This document shows positions 34,981 to 47,800 of a stretch of 64,000 bases of DNA, piece by piece (within the stretch, counting starts at the first letter, position 1; the number at the start of each line of letters is the position of its first letter). The stretch covers positions 65,417,741-65,481,740 of the forward strand of contig CM041465.1 of the NCBI GenBank assembly GCA_023213395.1, written 5' to 3'. The notes beneath the pieces are model-generated. The model was not told the origin of the DNA and made no database searches. It saw only the letters and a list, made by a program, of their open reading frames with translations. The DNA is from Cycas panzhihuaensis. Lineage: Eukaryota > Cycadophyta. Position numbers and translations under genes: made by a program.

Positions 34981-37828
34981 AGTTATATTTGATGATGATA
35001 CCATTTTAGAGGTTTCCAAGCTTGGCAATGCTACCATATCTTTGAAGAATTATGATATTAGATATCACCTTAACAATGTCTTCTATGTCCCTTGCATGAC
35101 ATGTAATCTATTATTACTTAGCCAAATAAATAAGAAAAACTTTGATGTTTTGTTTAGTCATCTTAAGAAATATTTGATTATAGGTTTGAATAGAAATTTG
35201 ATTACCTTTGGATATGAAAACCAAGGATTATATAAGATTTATATAATTTTATATCTTATATTCTTGTAAAATGATACTAGCTCTTATAGTAATACAAATT
35301 TTACTTCTCATACTTCTACTTATACTTCAAATATTGATGAACAATGCACTTCAAAAGCACTTATTTCTCAAAGACTTTTAAAAGACCAATTATGGCATCA
35401 ATGCCTTTATCAGTTGAATGTGAATAATTTTCATCTATTTTTTAGATTAAATGTGATGCATGGACTATTAAATATTAAGTAGACGAAATGTATTTGTGAG
35501 GCTTATGTCATGGGAAAATATCATCAAGTTCCATTCATATTAGATGGAAGAGCTTGACATGCCAAGGAACCATTGGGCCTGGTACATTCTAACATTTATG
35601 GACCCATGTCTCAAGTATCTTTTAATGGATTACATTTATTGATGATTATTCCCAAAAAGTTTGTATTTATTTTTTGAAGTAGAGATAAAAAACATTTAAA
35701 AAATCTAGAGAATTTAAGCATGGTGTTGGATTAGAATCGAGAAAGCTAATTAAAATCCTTCGTTGCAATAATAGAGGTGAATGTACTTCTATAGAATTCA
35801 CTCAATTTTGTGAGGATAATGGGATCAAATGGCAATTATCTACCCCTTACACACCTTAGAAAAATGAAGTTGTTGAGTGTATAAATATACCTTGGTTAGT
35901 AAAGGCAAAGTTATACTTGTTGCTAAAAAAGTTGAGACTTCAATTCTATGTTGAAGCCCTCAACATAACTACTTATCTCATAAATTGAAGTCAAATTAAT
36001 GATGTTTTGAATATTACACTCAAGGAGGCCTATTGAGGTAAAAAATCCATGACCTTGCATTTGTGTACCTTTAGTTGTACACCATATATGCTTATACTAA
36101 AATAATAAAGAAAGAAATTAGATGGTAAAACTAGAAAATGTATTTCTATTGGATACCAACTCAACTACAAAGAATACAAACTTTATGATCCTACCACTAA
36201 GCAAATGTATATATATCATGATATTGTCTTTTTAGAAGAGAACTAGGACTTGCACATGACTCAACTTTTATTTTTTGATAAAGAACTTGTAATAACTTCT
36301 ACTCTACCTCCTACTATAGAGAATGTTCTTGTAGTTTAATTACCCCTATTAGTGTCATATACACCTGGTCCTTTGTCTATACCTCCTACTTCTACTTCAA
36401 TAATTTCTTTGAAAGACGTTTAAGAAGAGGTCACTTCAAAGTAGCTCCCTAAATAGTACTTGTAGATGATCTCTTCTACTCCATCACCACCATAATAGAT
36501 TAAGAGGCAATCCAAATATAGGTTATCCACCAACTTTGCCTTAATGGTAAAAGTATTATCAACTCCTATACCTACCACTTTTGAAGAAGTTATTGTAGAG
36601 CAAGAGTGGCAAGCAACTATGAATGAGGAGATGGATTCTATTTTGCAAAATGATATTTGGTGGCTAGTTGAGCTTCTTAATGGAAAGAAACCAATTAATT
36701 AGAGATGGATTTACAAAATAAAATTTTATATAAATGGATCTATTCAGTGCCATAGATCATGATTGGCTACTAAAGGTTTCTAATAAATTGAGGGCATTCA
36801 TTATGATGATACATTTACTCATATTGCCAACATGACCACTGTGAGGACTATCTTGGATTTAATAGCATAATTTAATTAGCCTATCTTTCAAATAGATGTG
36901 AAAAGTGCCTTCTTAAATAATGACTTATAGGAGGAAGTGTACCTAAATCAACCTTCTAGCTATGATGGTCATAGAAAAGAACATCTAGTTTGCAAGCTAA
37001 AGATCACTCTTTATGGCCTTTAATAATCACCTTTCACTTAGTATGTGAAGGTAGATAAGTACTTTTAGAAGCATGGACTTGTATGCTCATCCTTAGATCC
37101 AAATTTATATATTAAAATATGAGATAATTTGATCACTCTAGTTATGCTATATGTTGATGATTTACTAATAATAGGTAACAACATAGAGTAGATTTCATAC
37201 CTCCAAGGAGAATTGAATAACAACTTTGAGGTGATTAACCTTAGGTTGCTTCATTACTTTCTTAGCATGGAAGCATAGTAGTATTTAGGTCACATCTTCC
37301 TTTCACAATCTAAATATATAAGGGAAATCCTTCAAATGTTTAAAATAGAGAAATATAAGTCATCACCAACTCCTATAGATACCATATTAAAGATAGATAT
37401 TAATAAGCATGGTAAACCTATAGATCCCACTTTATATAAGTAGCTTGTGGGGAAATTAATTTACCTCACACATACTCAACCTAATATTTCATATGTTGTT
37501 GCAATATACTTAAGGTTTATGATTCAACCTAAGATTTCATATTGGAAAGTAGCTATGTGGATCCTAAGATATCTTTAGGGTTTACTTTAGTTTAACTTGA
37601 TTACTACTAGGTGGATGATCCTACTTTGGTAGGTTATATTGATGCTGATTAGGTTAGTTGTAAGTCCATATATTGACCTTAGGCTACTACTTTAACTTAG
37701 GTTCTATCTCTATTTTATAGAGTTATAAAAAACAACCAAATGTCACTTTATCCTCCACTAAAGTAGAGTATAAAGCTATTATTAATGCAACTACATTGGC
37801 TATTTGGCTTAGAAAGATTCTTAAAGAG
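34981..37828 (+). pseudogene. Copia II pol: protease, integrase, reverse transcriptase, start of RNase H
   Basis: The protease flank includes LKNYDIRYHLNNVFYVPCMT and LLLLSQINKKNFDVLF (35.04-35.16 kb). The integrase zinc region has LWHQCLYQLNVNNFH (second His replaced) and CEAYVMGKYHQVPF. The core has LVHSNIYGPMSQ near 35.58 kb, again with Asn in place of the first catalytic Asp. Reverse transcriptase starts near 36.58 kb with EEMDSILQNDIWWL-like sequence; YVDD is intact at 37150-37161 (LYVDDLLIIGNN). The connection region has LVGKLIYLTHTQPNISYVVA. RNase H begins near 37.54 kb and is cut at 37828 by Copia III. Many TAG stops. Confidence 0.85.
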
Positions 37829-38129
37829 TGTTCACATGGTAGTTTACCTAACTAATGTTAAATGTATGGTGTGAATAATATGTAAAATAATATAGATATT
37901 GAGCCTAATATATGTTAACATATTATTAATAGATGTATACTTTGATATCTATATAAAGAGATCTAGAGCCTATTGTATATATTATTATTTTGTATTAATG
38001 TAATCTATTAATCTTTTAGTGGTGGGTTTTCACTGAAAGGTTTCCCATATAAATCTAATTTATTATGTGATTGCTATCTTATGTTGTTGTTATGTATATA
38101 AATTATCTATTTCATTCTTGTTGCTAATG
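37829..38129 (+). repeat. Copia III 5' LTR
   Basis: Begins TGTTCACATGGTAGTTTACC, ends GCTAATG, collinear with 43318-43607. Contains CTATATAAAGAGATCTAGAG. Confidence 0.9.
37949..37958 (+). promoter_or_regulatory. Probable TATA box, Copia III 5' LTR
   Basis: CTATATAAAG, repeated in the 3' LTR at 43426-43435 and degraded in Copia I. Assigned by sequence and LTR position only. Confidence 0.55.
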
Positions 38130-38140
38130 TGGTATTAGAG
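38130..38140 (+). other. Copia III primer-binding site
   Basis: TGGTATTAGAG, identical to the Copia I site, adjoining the 5' LTR. Confidence 0.85.
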
Positions 38141-39300
38141 TAGATGGTCATATGCAGTGGAGGCTTATGTTGGGTAGAGGGATAAGGTCATAAGTTATTG
38201 GGTAATGATAGTATAACCCTTTAGTGAGGACCAATTGTCTTTGGCAATAAAGAGAGTGGTCATAATACAATAATGGCTATTTATTAAGTGAGGAGAGAGG
38301 TGATGGGATACTTCATACACATAAGTTATTCTTCTATAAAAATTTTATTGCATGTTAAATACTATGTAGTCAAATATCAGTTGCTAGACCTAGATAATTA
38401 TGTATCCAACTGAGTTTGGGTCACTATATATAGGTTATATCTATGTTGCAGTTGAGATAAGATCACCTTCCTATTATGTGGACTATTGTAGGTTCCAACT
38501 AGAGAGATTAAGTTAAATATAGGTGTGAGAGATTAATTCAATGGCGGGGCTGAAACATACAGACATGAAACATCAAATAGTTACCAACCAAACATGCAAG
38601 ACCATAGTTGGAATGATGAAGATGTAACTATAGAATTTAAGAACAAAGATGAAGAACATTATAGTCATCATATATAGGGTTGAAAACATTAGACATAGGC
38701 ACATGATATCACATTTATTACACATAGTCCATTACGCTAAGATTTAATCGTGTATACAACTTACCATGAAGCTTACATAGTCGCCCTTCTTAAATAAAAG
38801 GTATTTCAATATATTAAGGTGTAAACCTTAATAATTTTTTGATATATGTATTTATTTTATTAATATTTATGATGTTGGAGCATTTATTACATATTACAGA
38901 TGTATGGGATGTGAATAAATGAGGTACATATGTGTGTGGTGTTTTGATTTTATTCTATTCATCTAAGATATATTTGGTGTGCAACAATTGGCTCCTTGTA
39001 GTTGCACAATTAACCATTGAATTAGATATTTTCTTATTATAGTATTAATGTATTAAGGTTTGAGAGATTCATCTCAATATAATAATATTTTTCATATTAA
39101 ATTAAGACTTACTTAGTATTCAATATTGGCTTTTTTTATTGAGCCATCCAAAGGTAAGAATGTAAGGCTTTAAGTACCTTATTGAGCCTTTAAAATTTGT
39201 TTTGGAATGGACTATATATGCATAACTAAACACTATGTTTAAGAGAATATAACTTGTGTAAGATTGGTGTAGAGACCCAATGTTTGCTTATTTTTTTTCC
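38141..39300 (+). other. Copia III leader, no gene seen
   Basis: 1.16 kb without coding motif between PBS and gag; counterpart of 4293-5734 in Copia I. Confidence 0.6.
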
Positions 39301-40135
39301 ATGGAAAAGTTGGTTCCCCATATCATCTTCAATGGGAACAACTTTAGTGAATGGAAGGAAAACATGCAATTGGTTTTGATGGTGAACCAACTTTAGGGTG
39401 TTGTTAAATCTACACCATTAGATATTCCTTTGGATAAGAAATAACATATTCATATAGAAAAGAAACTATTCATGGCTATAGGATTACTTATATTACATTT
39501 GGCTCTAGACTGGAGAGCTCTAGTCCGCAACCTAGAAACTCCTCATGAGATTTGGATGAAGCTATGTGAGATGTTTGAGCAAAAGAAAATAAATCATCAA
39601 GTTGTCCTAATGATGAAGTTCTTAAATTTAATAGTAGAGGATGAGAGCAATATAAGTGTGTACCTAAATAAGATCATTAATTTGAGGAATAGGTTGGAAG
39701 AATTAAAGCTAAACTAAATAGATAGCATAGTGCTCTTCGCAATCATTATGTCAAAATTTCCAGTTTTATTTGGAAACTTCTAGACCATTTATGCAAGAGA
39801 TGAAGTTATAGAGGATGAATCATTTAAGTCTATGAAGAACCTAATCCTAGTTAAGGATGGCAAGCTAAAGCATCATAGAATGCTTACTATTTTAGAATAA
39901 AATTATGCTTTGGTTATAAAGGAAGGATGTTATTTAAGAAGGTAATTCCATATAGAAAATATGAGAGACATCTCAGAAGAAGAAGTTTATTTGTAAATAT
40001 AACTACTACAAGAAGGAGGGTCACAAAGAATAGAATTACTAGTTCAAGAAGTAGGATAAGCACATGGCTAACCAATATGACAAGGAGAAGATTATAACAA
40101 TTCATTATATTAGGATGTTAATATTATCAATTGAG
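39301..40135 (+). pseudogene. Copia III gag remnant
   Basis: The ATG at 39301 opens MEKLVPHIIFNGNNFSEWKE, nearly the Copia I start. An 81-codon open part (39472-39717) contains ALDWRALVRNLETPHEIWMK and YLNKIINLRNRLEELK. The knuckle near 39.99 kb reads CKYNYYKKEGHKE: the first Cys and the His remain. Stops follow. Confidence 0.85.
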
Positions 40136-43100
40136 TCAAATTAAATAGACTACTGGATCCTTGAATCTAGAGTGTAGAAATATATTACCTATCAAAAGTA
40201 CAACTTTGATGCCTTGGATGCTAGTTTGAGTGATACTAATGTTTCCCTTAGAGATGCTTATGTATTGCTAGTAAAAGGTGTTGGCTTTATTTCACTTATA
40301 GGAGGTAAATTCAATGGGGTTTATTATGTGCCTAAGATAAATATCAATCTTCTTTATACCTAGGAAATTTATAAATAAGGTATGAAAATTGAGCTTCATA
40401 AAAATAGATGTAAAGTTAAGAATCCTAAAAAGAACTTCTTTATCATTGCTACTAGAAAGGTTCAAGATAACTTTTAGGTGTTTGAGAAATTTAGAGCCTA
40501 AAATGAATCTTATACTTTTGTTTCTTGTGCCAATTATTTGAGTTGTGGTATAAGCACCTCAGACATCTTAACTATAGGAGCATTAGCCTTATGAATAGTT
40601 TGAAGATGGTGGTAGTCTACCATAGGTTCCATGTTTAGAAGGCATTTGTAAAGGATATATGTATGGAAAGTGCCATCACTATCCTTTTGTTAGGGATTGT
40701 TCCTAGAGAGCTAAGGAGAAGTTAGAACTCATGCATACTAATTTGATGGGGCCATTATTAAATCCTTTTATATCAGGTGCTCATTTTACTCTTATATTTG
40801 TAGTTGATTATACTAAGAAATTTTGGGTCTTTTTTTTTCAAAAGTAGGTATGAAGTATTTGATCACTTTCACGAATGGAAAGTTTGAGTCAAGAATGAGA
40901 GTGATAAGAAAATAAAATTTTTGAGAAGGAACAATAGAAATAAGTATGATAATAATACCTTTAATTAGTTCTATCTTAGTCATGATATAAAATAGGAACT
41001 AATCATCCCATATATCCCATAATAAAATAATGTTGAAGAGAGAAAGAATCATATAATGATGGAGATGGCGAGGTACATAGTGCATGCAAAGAACCTATCA
41101 TTGATGTTTTTGGAAGAAGTGATTGTGATATATATTTATATTCTTAATAGGATACCAACAAAAGCTATTCATGGCATTACCATTGAGTAGAGTTAGACTA
41201 GTTAAAATCATTTCATTAATTATTTTAGAGTATTTGGGTACATTGCATATGCACACATTTTAAATGTACATCAAAAGAAGTTAGATTGTAAGAGTTTGAA
41301 GTGTATCTTCATGGGGTACTTAGAATAGAATAAAGCTTATAGACTTTAGAATCTAGAGGGGAGAAATCTTTTGATTAGTTGAGATGTTAAGTTCGATGAG
41401 TCAATGACATACAATGCTAAGAAGTCATTTGAATATATCTTTTATTCTCCACTTCTTATATTTTTGAGTTATGTTTCAATATGTATGAAGGACGACAAGC
41501 CAACCACTGTGATAGAAATGAAAGCTAGAGCAAGTGATACTAATAATGAGGAGTAGTCATAGGAAGAGGCACATACAACACCGTATTTTCTATTATGGGC
41601 TAGGAATGTGATTAAGAAATTTTGTGTGATAGTGGAAGATCTTGTAGATGAATAATGAATAAGAAGCCAACATGTTAGTCAAACTTTGGTGGTGAATACT
41701 AATGACTCTAGCAATCCTATTTCATATGCAGAAGTGAAAAGAGATACATAATAGAGAGTTGTAGTGGAGGAGGAATATAGTTTAATCATGAAAAATAATA
41801 CATGGGATTAGTTCCTTTACCCTCCAGCTAAGAGCTTAGTTGGTTGCAAGTGGGTATATAAGATGAAGTTTTGGTCCAATGGAGAGGTAGACAAGTATAA
41901 TGCTAGACTTATTACATAAGGGTTCAAATAAAAGGAAGGAATTGACTATAAGGAGACACTTGCACTAGTCTCCAAGATGATAATGGTCTAATTAATCCTT
42001 ACTTTAGTAGCTAAATATGGTTGGGAGTTATACTAGATGGATGTGAAGTCAACTTTTCTTAATAAAGACTTAAAAGAAGAGATCTATATGGCTCAATCAA
42101 CCTCTTAGTTTCATGAAGGAAGGACATGAGCATTTAGTATGTCATTTAAAGAAATGTCTCTATGGCCTAAAACAAGCTCCAAGCACTTGGTATACCAAGA
42201 TAGATGCTAGATTAAAAGAGGTTAGTTTGTGATAATGGAAATGGAATTGATCTTATATATTCAAAAGAATGACTCTATAATAGTTGCTATTGTGTTGTAT
42301 GTAGATGACTTTATTATTATAAGAAACTATAATATAACTATTACAACCATAAAGTCCTATTTAGGACACACTTTTAATATGATAGTTTTTGGGCTACTTC
42401 ATTACTTCTTAGGTATTAAGGTTAAGAACATTGACGATTATATCATGATGTCACAATCAACGTATATAGAGAACTTATTTAAGAGATATAGGATGAGAGA
42501 TTACAAACCAACAAAGACACCATGTGAAAAGGGCACGAAGCTCCTCAAAGATATGAATAAGCATATTATATATGGGGCACTATATCGATAATTGATGGGG
42601 AGTTTGATTTACTTAACTCATACTAGGTCTATTATTTTGTTGGATTGTTATTTCAATATATGTATAATCCATAAGAACCATATTAAGTAGTTATAAAGAG
42701 GATTATAAAGTATATTAAAGGAACACTCAATCTTGGTCTTGAATACCTTCAAGGTAGAGAGATAAAATTGCATGGGTATACTAATGTAAATTGGGATGGA
42801 GATGCTAAAGATAGGAAATTAACTATTAGATATATTTTTTATATTGGCAATGGGTTTGTATTATGGCAATCTAAAAAGCAAACCACCATTGTATTATCTT
42901 CTATAGAGGAAAAATACTAAGGACTCAGTATAGATGTAGGGGAAGCAATATGGTTGCAAGGATTTTTGGAGAATCTTGGGATATCTTTTAGCACATCTAT
43001 TATATTTGTTAATAACTAGAGTTCTATTTAAATTTTGAAGAATCCAGAATTTTATGCACGTACAAAGCATATAGAGATTCAACACCATTATATCCATGAG

Positions 43101-43225
43101 TAGATTAGGTCAGGGAAGTTATAGGTAGAATTTTATTTAAGTGAAGAATAACTTGTGGATATATTCACCAAAGCTTTTACTGAAGATCACTTCATAAAGA
43201 TTCATGCCAATATGGGGCTTTATAA
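40136..43225 (+). pseudogene. Copia III pol remnant
   Basis: Protease YWILESRV near 40.15 kb has lost the D-S-G triad (Glu and Arg substitutions). The integrase zinc region and core (40.54-41.3 kb) are heavily stopped. Reverse transcriptase runs from about 41.76 kb, with an open stretch at 42229-42591 containing LYVDDFIIIRNY (YVDD intact at 42298-42309), LLHYFLGIKVKN and SQSTYIENLFKRYRMRDYKP. RNase H follows with HGYTNVNWDGDAKDRKLT near 42.77 kb and a tail IKIHANMGLYKV. Same domain order as Copia I. Confidence 0.86.
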
Positions 43226-43234
43226 AGTTATCTA

Positions 43235-43317
43235 TTAAGGGGGATGTATCAATAAGGATAAAGGATACTCTAACCTTCATAAAGACTTTAGAACCCCACA
43301 TTTACATTAAGAGGGGA
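43235..43317 (+). other. Copia III paired polypurine tracts
   Basis: TAAGGGGGAT at 43235-43244 and ATTAAGAGGGGA at 43306-43317; the second abuts the 3' LTR. The pair matches that of Copia I in spacing and order. Confidence 0.65.
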
Positions 43318-43607
43318 TGTTAGCATAGTAGTTTATCCAACTAATGTTAAATATGTGGTGCAAATAATATGGATATTGAAGCCAATATAAGTTGATATAT
43401 TCTTAATAGATGTATACTTTTAGATCTATATAAAGAGATCTAGAGTCTATTGCATGTATCATTATTTTTATATCAATATAATCTATTAATATTTTGATGG
43501 TAAGTTTTTTTTGAAAGGTTTCCTATATAAATTTGACATACTTTATGCTTGCTATCTTATGTGCTTATTATGTATATAAATGATATATTTCATTCTTGTT
43601 TCTAATA
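43318..43607 (+). repeat. Copia III 3' LTR
   Basis: Begins TGTTAGCATAGTAG, ends TTTCTAATA. Collinear with 37829-38129, and with Copia I LTRs at a more distant level. Confidence 0.9.
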
Positions 43608-43880
43608 AAGAACTTATTATTGATCAGACATAAGCTACTATTCTTTTCTATGACAACTAGAGTGTCCTCAAATTGACCAAGAATCTTGTGTTCTATGTGA
43701 GAACAAAGCATATCAAGGTTTACCATCATTTCATCAAGGAGCATATCTGAGATGGTGAGATTAATTTAATTTACAAACTAACTGATGAATAGATTGTTAA
43801 TATGTTGACTAATGCACTTCCTCATGATAAATTTGAATAGTTTTAGCTTGGCCTCAATATCAAAATTAATGAACTTATTA
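43608..43880 (+). pseudogene. Copia II RNase H, C-terminal part
   Basis: Resumes after Copia III with ATILFYDN, SVLKLTKNLVFYVRTKHIKV and HHFIKEHI, then DGEINLIYKLTDE and MLTNALPHDKFE, the normal end of a copia RNase H. The polypurine tract at 43881-43891 follows directly. This tail confirms that III landed inside RNase H. Confidence 0.86.
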
Positions 43881-43891
43881 TTAAGAGAGGG

Positions 43892-44353
43892 TGATAAAAG
43901 AATTAATGCTGAATTCATTAATCTATATTAGTCTTTTTATAAATGTAGTGTACATTTATAATATTAAAGTGATGTTAATAAAGTTAATATATTATAAGGG
44001 TGATAGTGTCATGTTTGTGGCTAGTTATAGCATAAGGTTTTGAGCCTAAGCATGTGGGGTCATATTCTTTTACATCCCATTGTAACACACATGTAAGTTA
44101 ATCATACAAGGTGCCAAATATCACCTTGTATGATTAACCTTTCATATTCCTTTTCCTCTCTTATAAGTGTTAATATTTTATATATATGAGACATAACTTA
44201 ATGTAATATGATATGAGTGATGAAAGAAAGTTTTGATGTTAATTTTTGGAGTATTAATAAATTAAACCTCCTTATATTTGATGTCTTATTAGTGTGCATA
44301 CTTTGTGTGATTAGAACTTAGGTGGAAGTTGGCTTGAATGCTAGTTCCCTTTA
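43892..44353 (+). repeat. Copia II 3' LTR
   Basis: Begins TGATAAAAGAATTAATG and ends CCCTTTA. Collinear with 10351-10810 across 33 kb of nested DNA. Confidence 0.93.
44097..44138. other. Perfect 17-bp hairpin in Copia II 3' LTR
   Basis: GTTAATCATACAAGGTG (44097-44113), loop CCAAATAT, CACCTTGTATGATTAAC (44122-44138). All 17 positions pair. Confidence 0.85.
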
Positions 44354-46191
44354 GAATCAAATATGGATCAAAGTAAAGATAATGATTCCCCAAGAAGCTA
44401 ACATGTTCATGGAAGATAAGGATGGTGCTGCAACAATACCATAATTGTAAACAAATGAGGATATGATATACCAATAAAACCATCAATATGTAAATGAATG
44501 GTAGCTCGAGTAGATGTTTAGAGACATGAAGATCATGATCATGAGCTATCCTACATAGGAGTTTTTTCCTTTTTTCAGAAACCCTAACATTTTTTGGTAG
44601 AACAAATTTTTGAGATAAAAGAATTCCAAAGTTTAGTTATAAATTTAATTATATTTGGTAATCATTTAAAATTCATAGATGCCAAAATTTATTTGGTAGA
44701 CTTTTTTTTTTCTATATTATAAAAAATAGATTAAACTATATTTAATAAATTTTAAATTTACTAACCCCCTTCACAAATTAGCCCTTGGTCACACATAATA
44801 TTTACATGACTAATAACTAAGTAAGGAAAGGGGCTAAGCCCTTATTTTTTAACCTTTTTTTTTTTTTTTAAGGAGTCATCTTCATAGTTTTGATCATAAC
44901 TTGAGTATACAAAGTTAGATTTCAAATCTAAAGGATGTGTTGAAAATGTGACTTAGTGCTTTTCGATTTAGCAGGTTATATGACCAAGTTTGGAGTTGAT
45001 TTGAAGGAAAAAATTTAGCCAAAAGATAACATTTTTTCTTAAAACTTATATTTTTATGAATTTTTTTATTATGTTTAGGTATATTTACTCATTTTTTAAT
45101 GGTTCTTAACCATTTGATATTATTTATCTTAATGTAATGTACCCTAAATGGTGGCATGGTGTAATGTAAAAATTGTATAACATAGGCTTTAGATAACCTA
45201 TTTATCATTAAATTTATTAAAATTATCATGTAAAGAGAGTTATTGTTTAATGTTTTGAGCAATATCCTAATTTTTAATATTATTTTATGTTATATTGCTA
45301 AATATTTATAATCTAGTAAAGGTAATTAAGAGCCCGTAGAGGTATTTGTAATTTGAAAAAGGAAAATTTAAGGCCACAAAGCCCTTTTGAGGTCAGAATG
45401 CCCTTTGGCTTTATGTATTTCCAACCATAGTAGTTGATGACAACTACTTATTATCCTATGTTGGTAAGAGGTATGCCTCTTCTTTTTAGCTACTATTACA
45501 TTATCTTTTAGCTCACTTGTTTGTTCATGTAGGATGACGTGTTTCTAGGGTAAAGCTAATTTAGTGCTAATTGAATCAAGTATACTAAGGAGCAACGTAG
45601 TTAACCAATAATCACAATGACTAGTTATCCATATGGTCTATTGGAAGGAGTTTACTTCATATGGATGTCAATAACACTTTATATTTATTTGTAGTAGTTA
45701 GATCTAACAAAATATTTAAAGACTAATTGTAATATGATGCGACATATTTATTTGATATAATTATCTATTACAGTGGGGAATGTTAGATGTAATTCTTTGT
45801 TTATGGCTCATGATTTTGGTTATGAGTCTCTCTTTAAAGTTTTGTAATATATTAGCCTTAAAATTATTTTATTTTAATATGAGTGATGAGTCATTAGGGG
45901 TTATAACTGTTACATCAGGTGTCCATTATTTGGGATTTAGATTTCTTTTTAGAGATATATTTATGTATGTATAGTGCATTAATAAAATTAATGAGAGATG
46001 ACTTCACTTTAAGATTTTGTTATTAATATGGAATAAATTTCTATTTTATTTGATAGTTAATCCTTTTAAGTTAGATCATCATTCCTATTACAATTTATTT
46101 GTAATAGTTTATATGGTATCAATACTAGATTTTTAGATGTTGTAACATATATTACTATTTATGAACTTAAGTAATTTAATTTTTTAATAGA
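44354..46191. other. AT-rich sequence without a recognisable gene
   Basis: Starts with the right copy of the Copia II TSD and is the continuation of 10345. It contains a T-run near 44860 and short random frames (for example 45780-45974). No repeat family was identified by eye. Confidence 0.45.
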
Positions 46192-46204
46192 TTATATATA
46201 TATA

Positions 46205-46267
<63 letters not shown>
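46192..46267. repeat. (TA)n microsatellite, short
   Basis: About 75 bp of TA dinucleotides with TTA interruptions, 70 bp outside the D element. Confidence 0.95.
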
Positions 46268-46269
<2 letters not shown>

Positions 46270-46334
46270 AATATTTTTTAATTTAGGTTATAGGTGTTTA
46301 CGTAGAGATGCTCCTCAATAATGATTATTTTTAA

Positions 46335-46954
<620 letters not shown>

Positions 46955-47514
46955 TGCCCTCCCCCCTTAAATGATTTACCCTCAAAGCATTTATATATAA
47001 AAGTATATAAAGTGACCACCACTTGCTAATGCTAAGATGTCATAGGCAGTCATTTGATTGTGGTGTCAATTAGAAGATACTGCTACTACAGAACTTATTA
47101 TTGGAGAATGATACATAGGTCTATGTAATTGATAATGTTAACCAAGAAAGAATGACTCCTTTATCTCACTATCATAACCAAAAAATGTGGGCATATGGTG
47201 TGGTAATATGTTTACCCACAAAAATGAGGTCCCAAGCATTCTTACAACCTAAATGATGATAACCCATTTGAAGTAGACTTAGGTTGTTTGGTGATGCTTC
47301 CTACTTCATGATATAAGGAGAGAAATCAAAGTCCTTGACTCTCTCCTAATTTGAGTGCTCTTCTATATTGTTCTCCACTCCCTCTTCAACTAAGTGGTCT
47401 TCTACATTATTCTCTACTTCCTCTTCATCTAAGTGACTCTAATTCTCTACATCCTCTTTAGCTAAGTGATCTTTGTCTTCCAAAACTACTTCTCTAGAAG
47501 CTTTAATAGTTATT

Positions 47515-47800
47515 CAAACTCCTATTTTATTTTGAAGTTTCATCTTGAAGGATGTCCAATCTAGTTTTGAATTTGGGTTACACCATACCTAAACCTTTCT
47601 GTAAAGATCCACTTCTAAGTATAACATAGAAAATATAATCTTGGCATAGTTATTTTTGAAGTATTAAACTTTGGAATAATGTTTAACGACTTATTCAAAA
47701 ATGGTGACCCAATCATAAAGCTAAATATGGCCATCTATACCAAATATAGAGAAGTCAAGGTCATCATACCATTGCTCATAAGGCCATCATGATCTTGACT
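47515..47800 (-). pseudogene. Element D gag remnant
   Basis: The reverse-strand translation near 47.75 kb runs LDFSIFGIDGHI, then LYDWVTIFE, HYSKV, YFKNNYAKIIFSMLYLEVDL and, later, VWCNPNSKLDWTSFKMKLQN. That is the usual gypsy gag order: start motif, helix with W, then the N-x-x-L-x-W-x-x-F segment. Three Gln-like positions are stops. The stretch to 47.3 kb is a Glu/Lys-rich low-complexity tail encoded by CTCTTC/CTTCAT-type repeats. Only gag, no enzymes, was recognised. Confidence 0.65.

Larger units (their letters stand above)
37829..43607 (+). mobile_element. Copia III: copia element nested in the Copia II RNase H
   Basis: 5.8-kb forward element of the Copia I family. LTRs are 37829-38129 and 43318-43607. 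Flanking 5-mers AAGAG (37824-37828) and AAGAA (43608-43612) form a TSD with one G-to-A change. Removing the element rejoins LRKILKE to the RNase H remainder at 43608 onward in the host. PBS, gag, pol and two polypurine tracts are present. All frames are broken, but a 120-codon reverse transcriptase frame is still open. Confidence 0.92.
10351..44353 (+). mobile_element. Copia II: 34-kb span, Ty1/copia element carrying four nested elements
   Basis: LTRs of about 460 bp at 10351-10810 and 43892-44353 are flanked by a perfect TSD, GAATC at 10346-10350 and 44354-44358. A PBS follows the 5' LTR and a polypurine tract (TTAAGAGAGGG, 43881-43891) precedes the 3' LTR. The interior is interrupted by Copia A (with B inside it) in the leader, by chromovirus G in gag, and by Copia III in RNase H. 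Protein frames of II resume after each insertion: the gag zinc knuckle follows G, and the RNase H tail follows III. The perfect TSD makes the outer boundaries secure. Confidence 0.93.
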
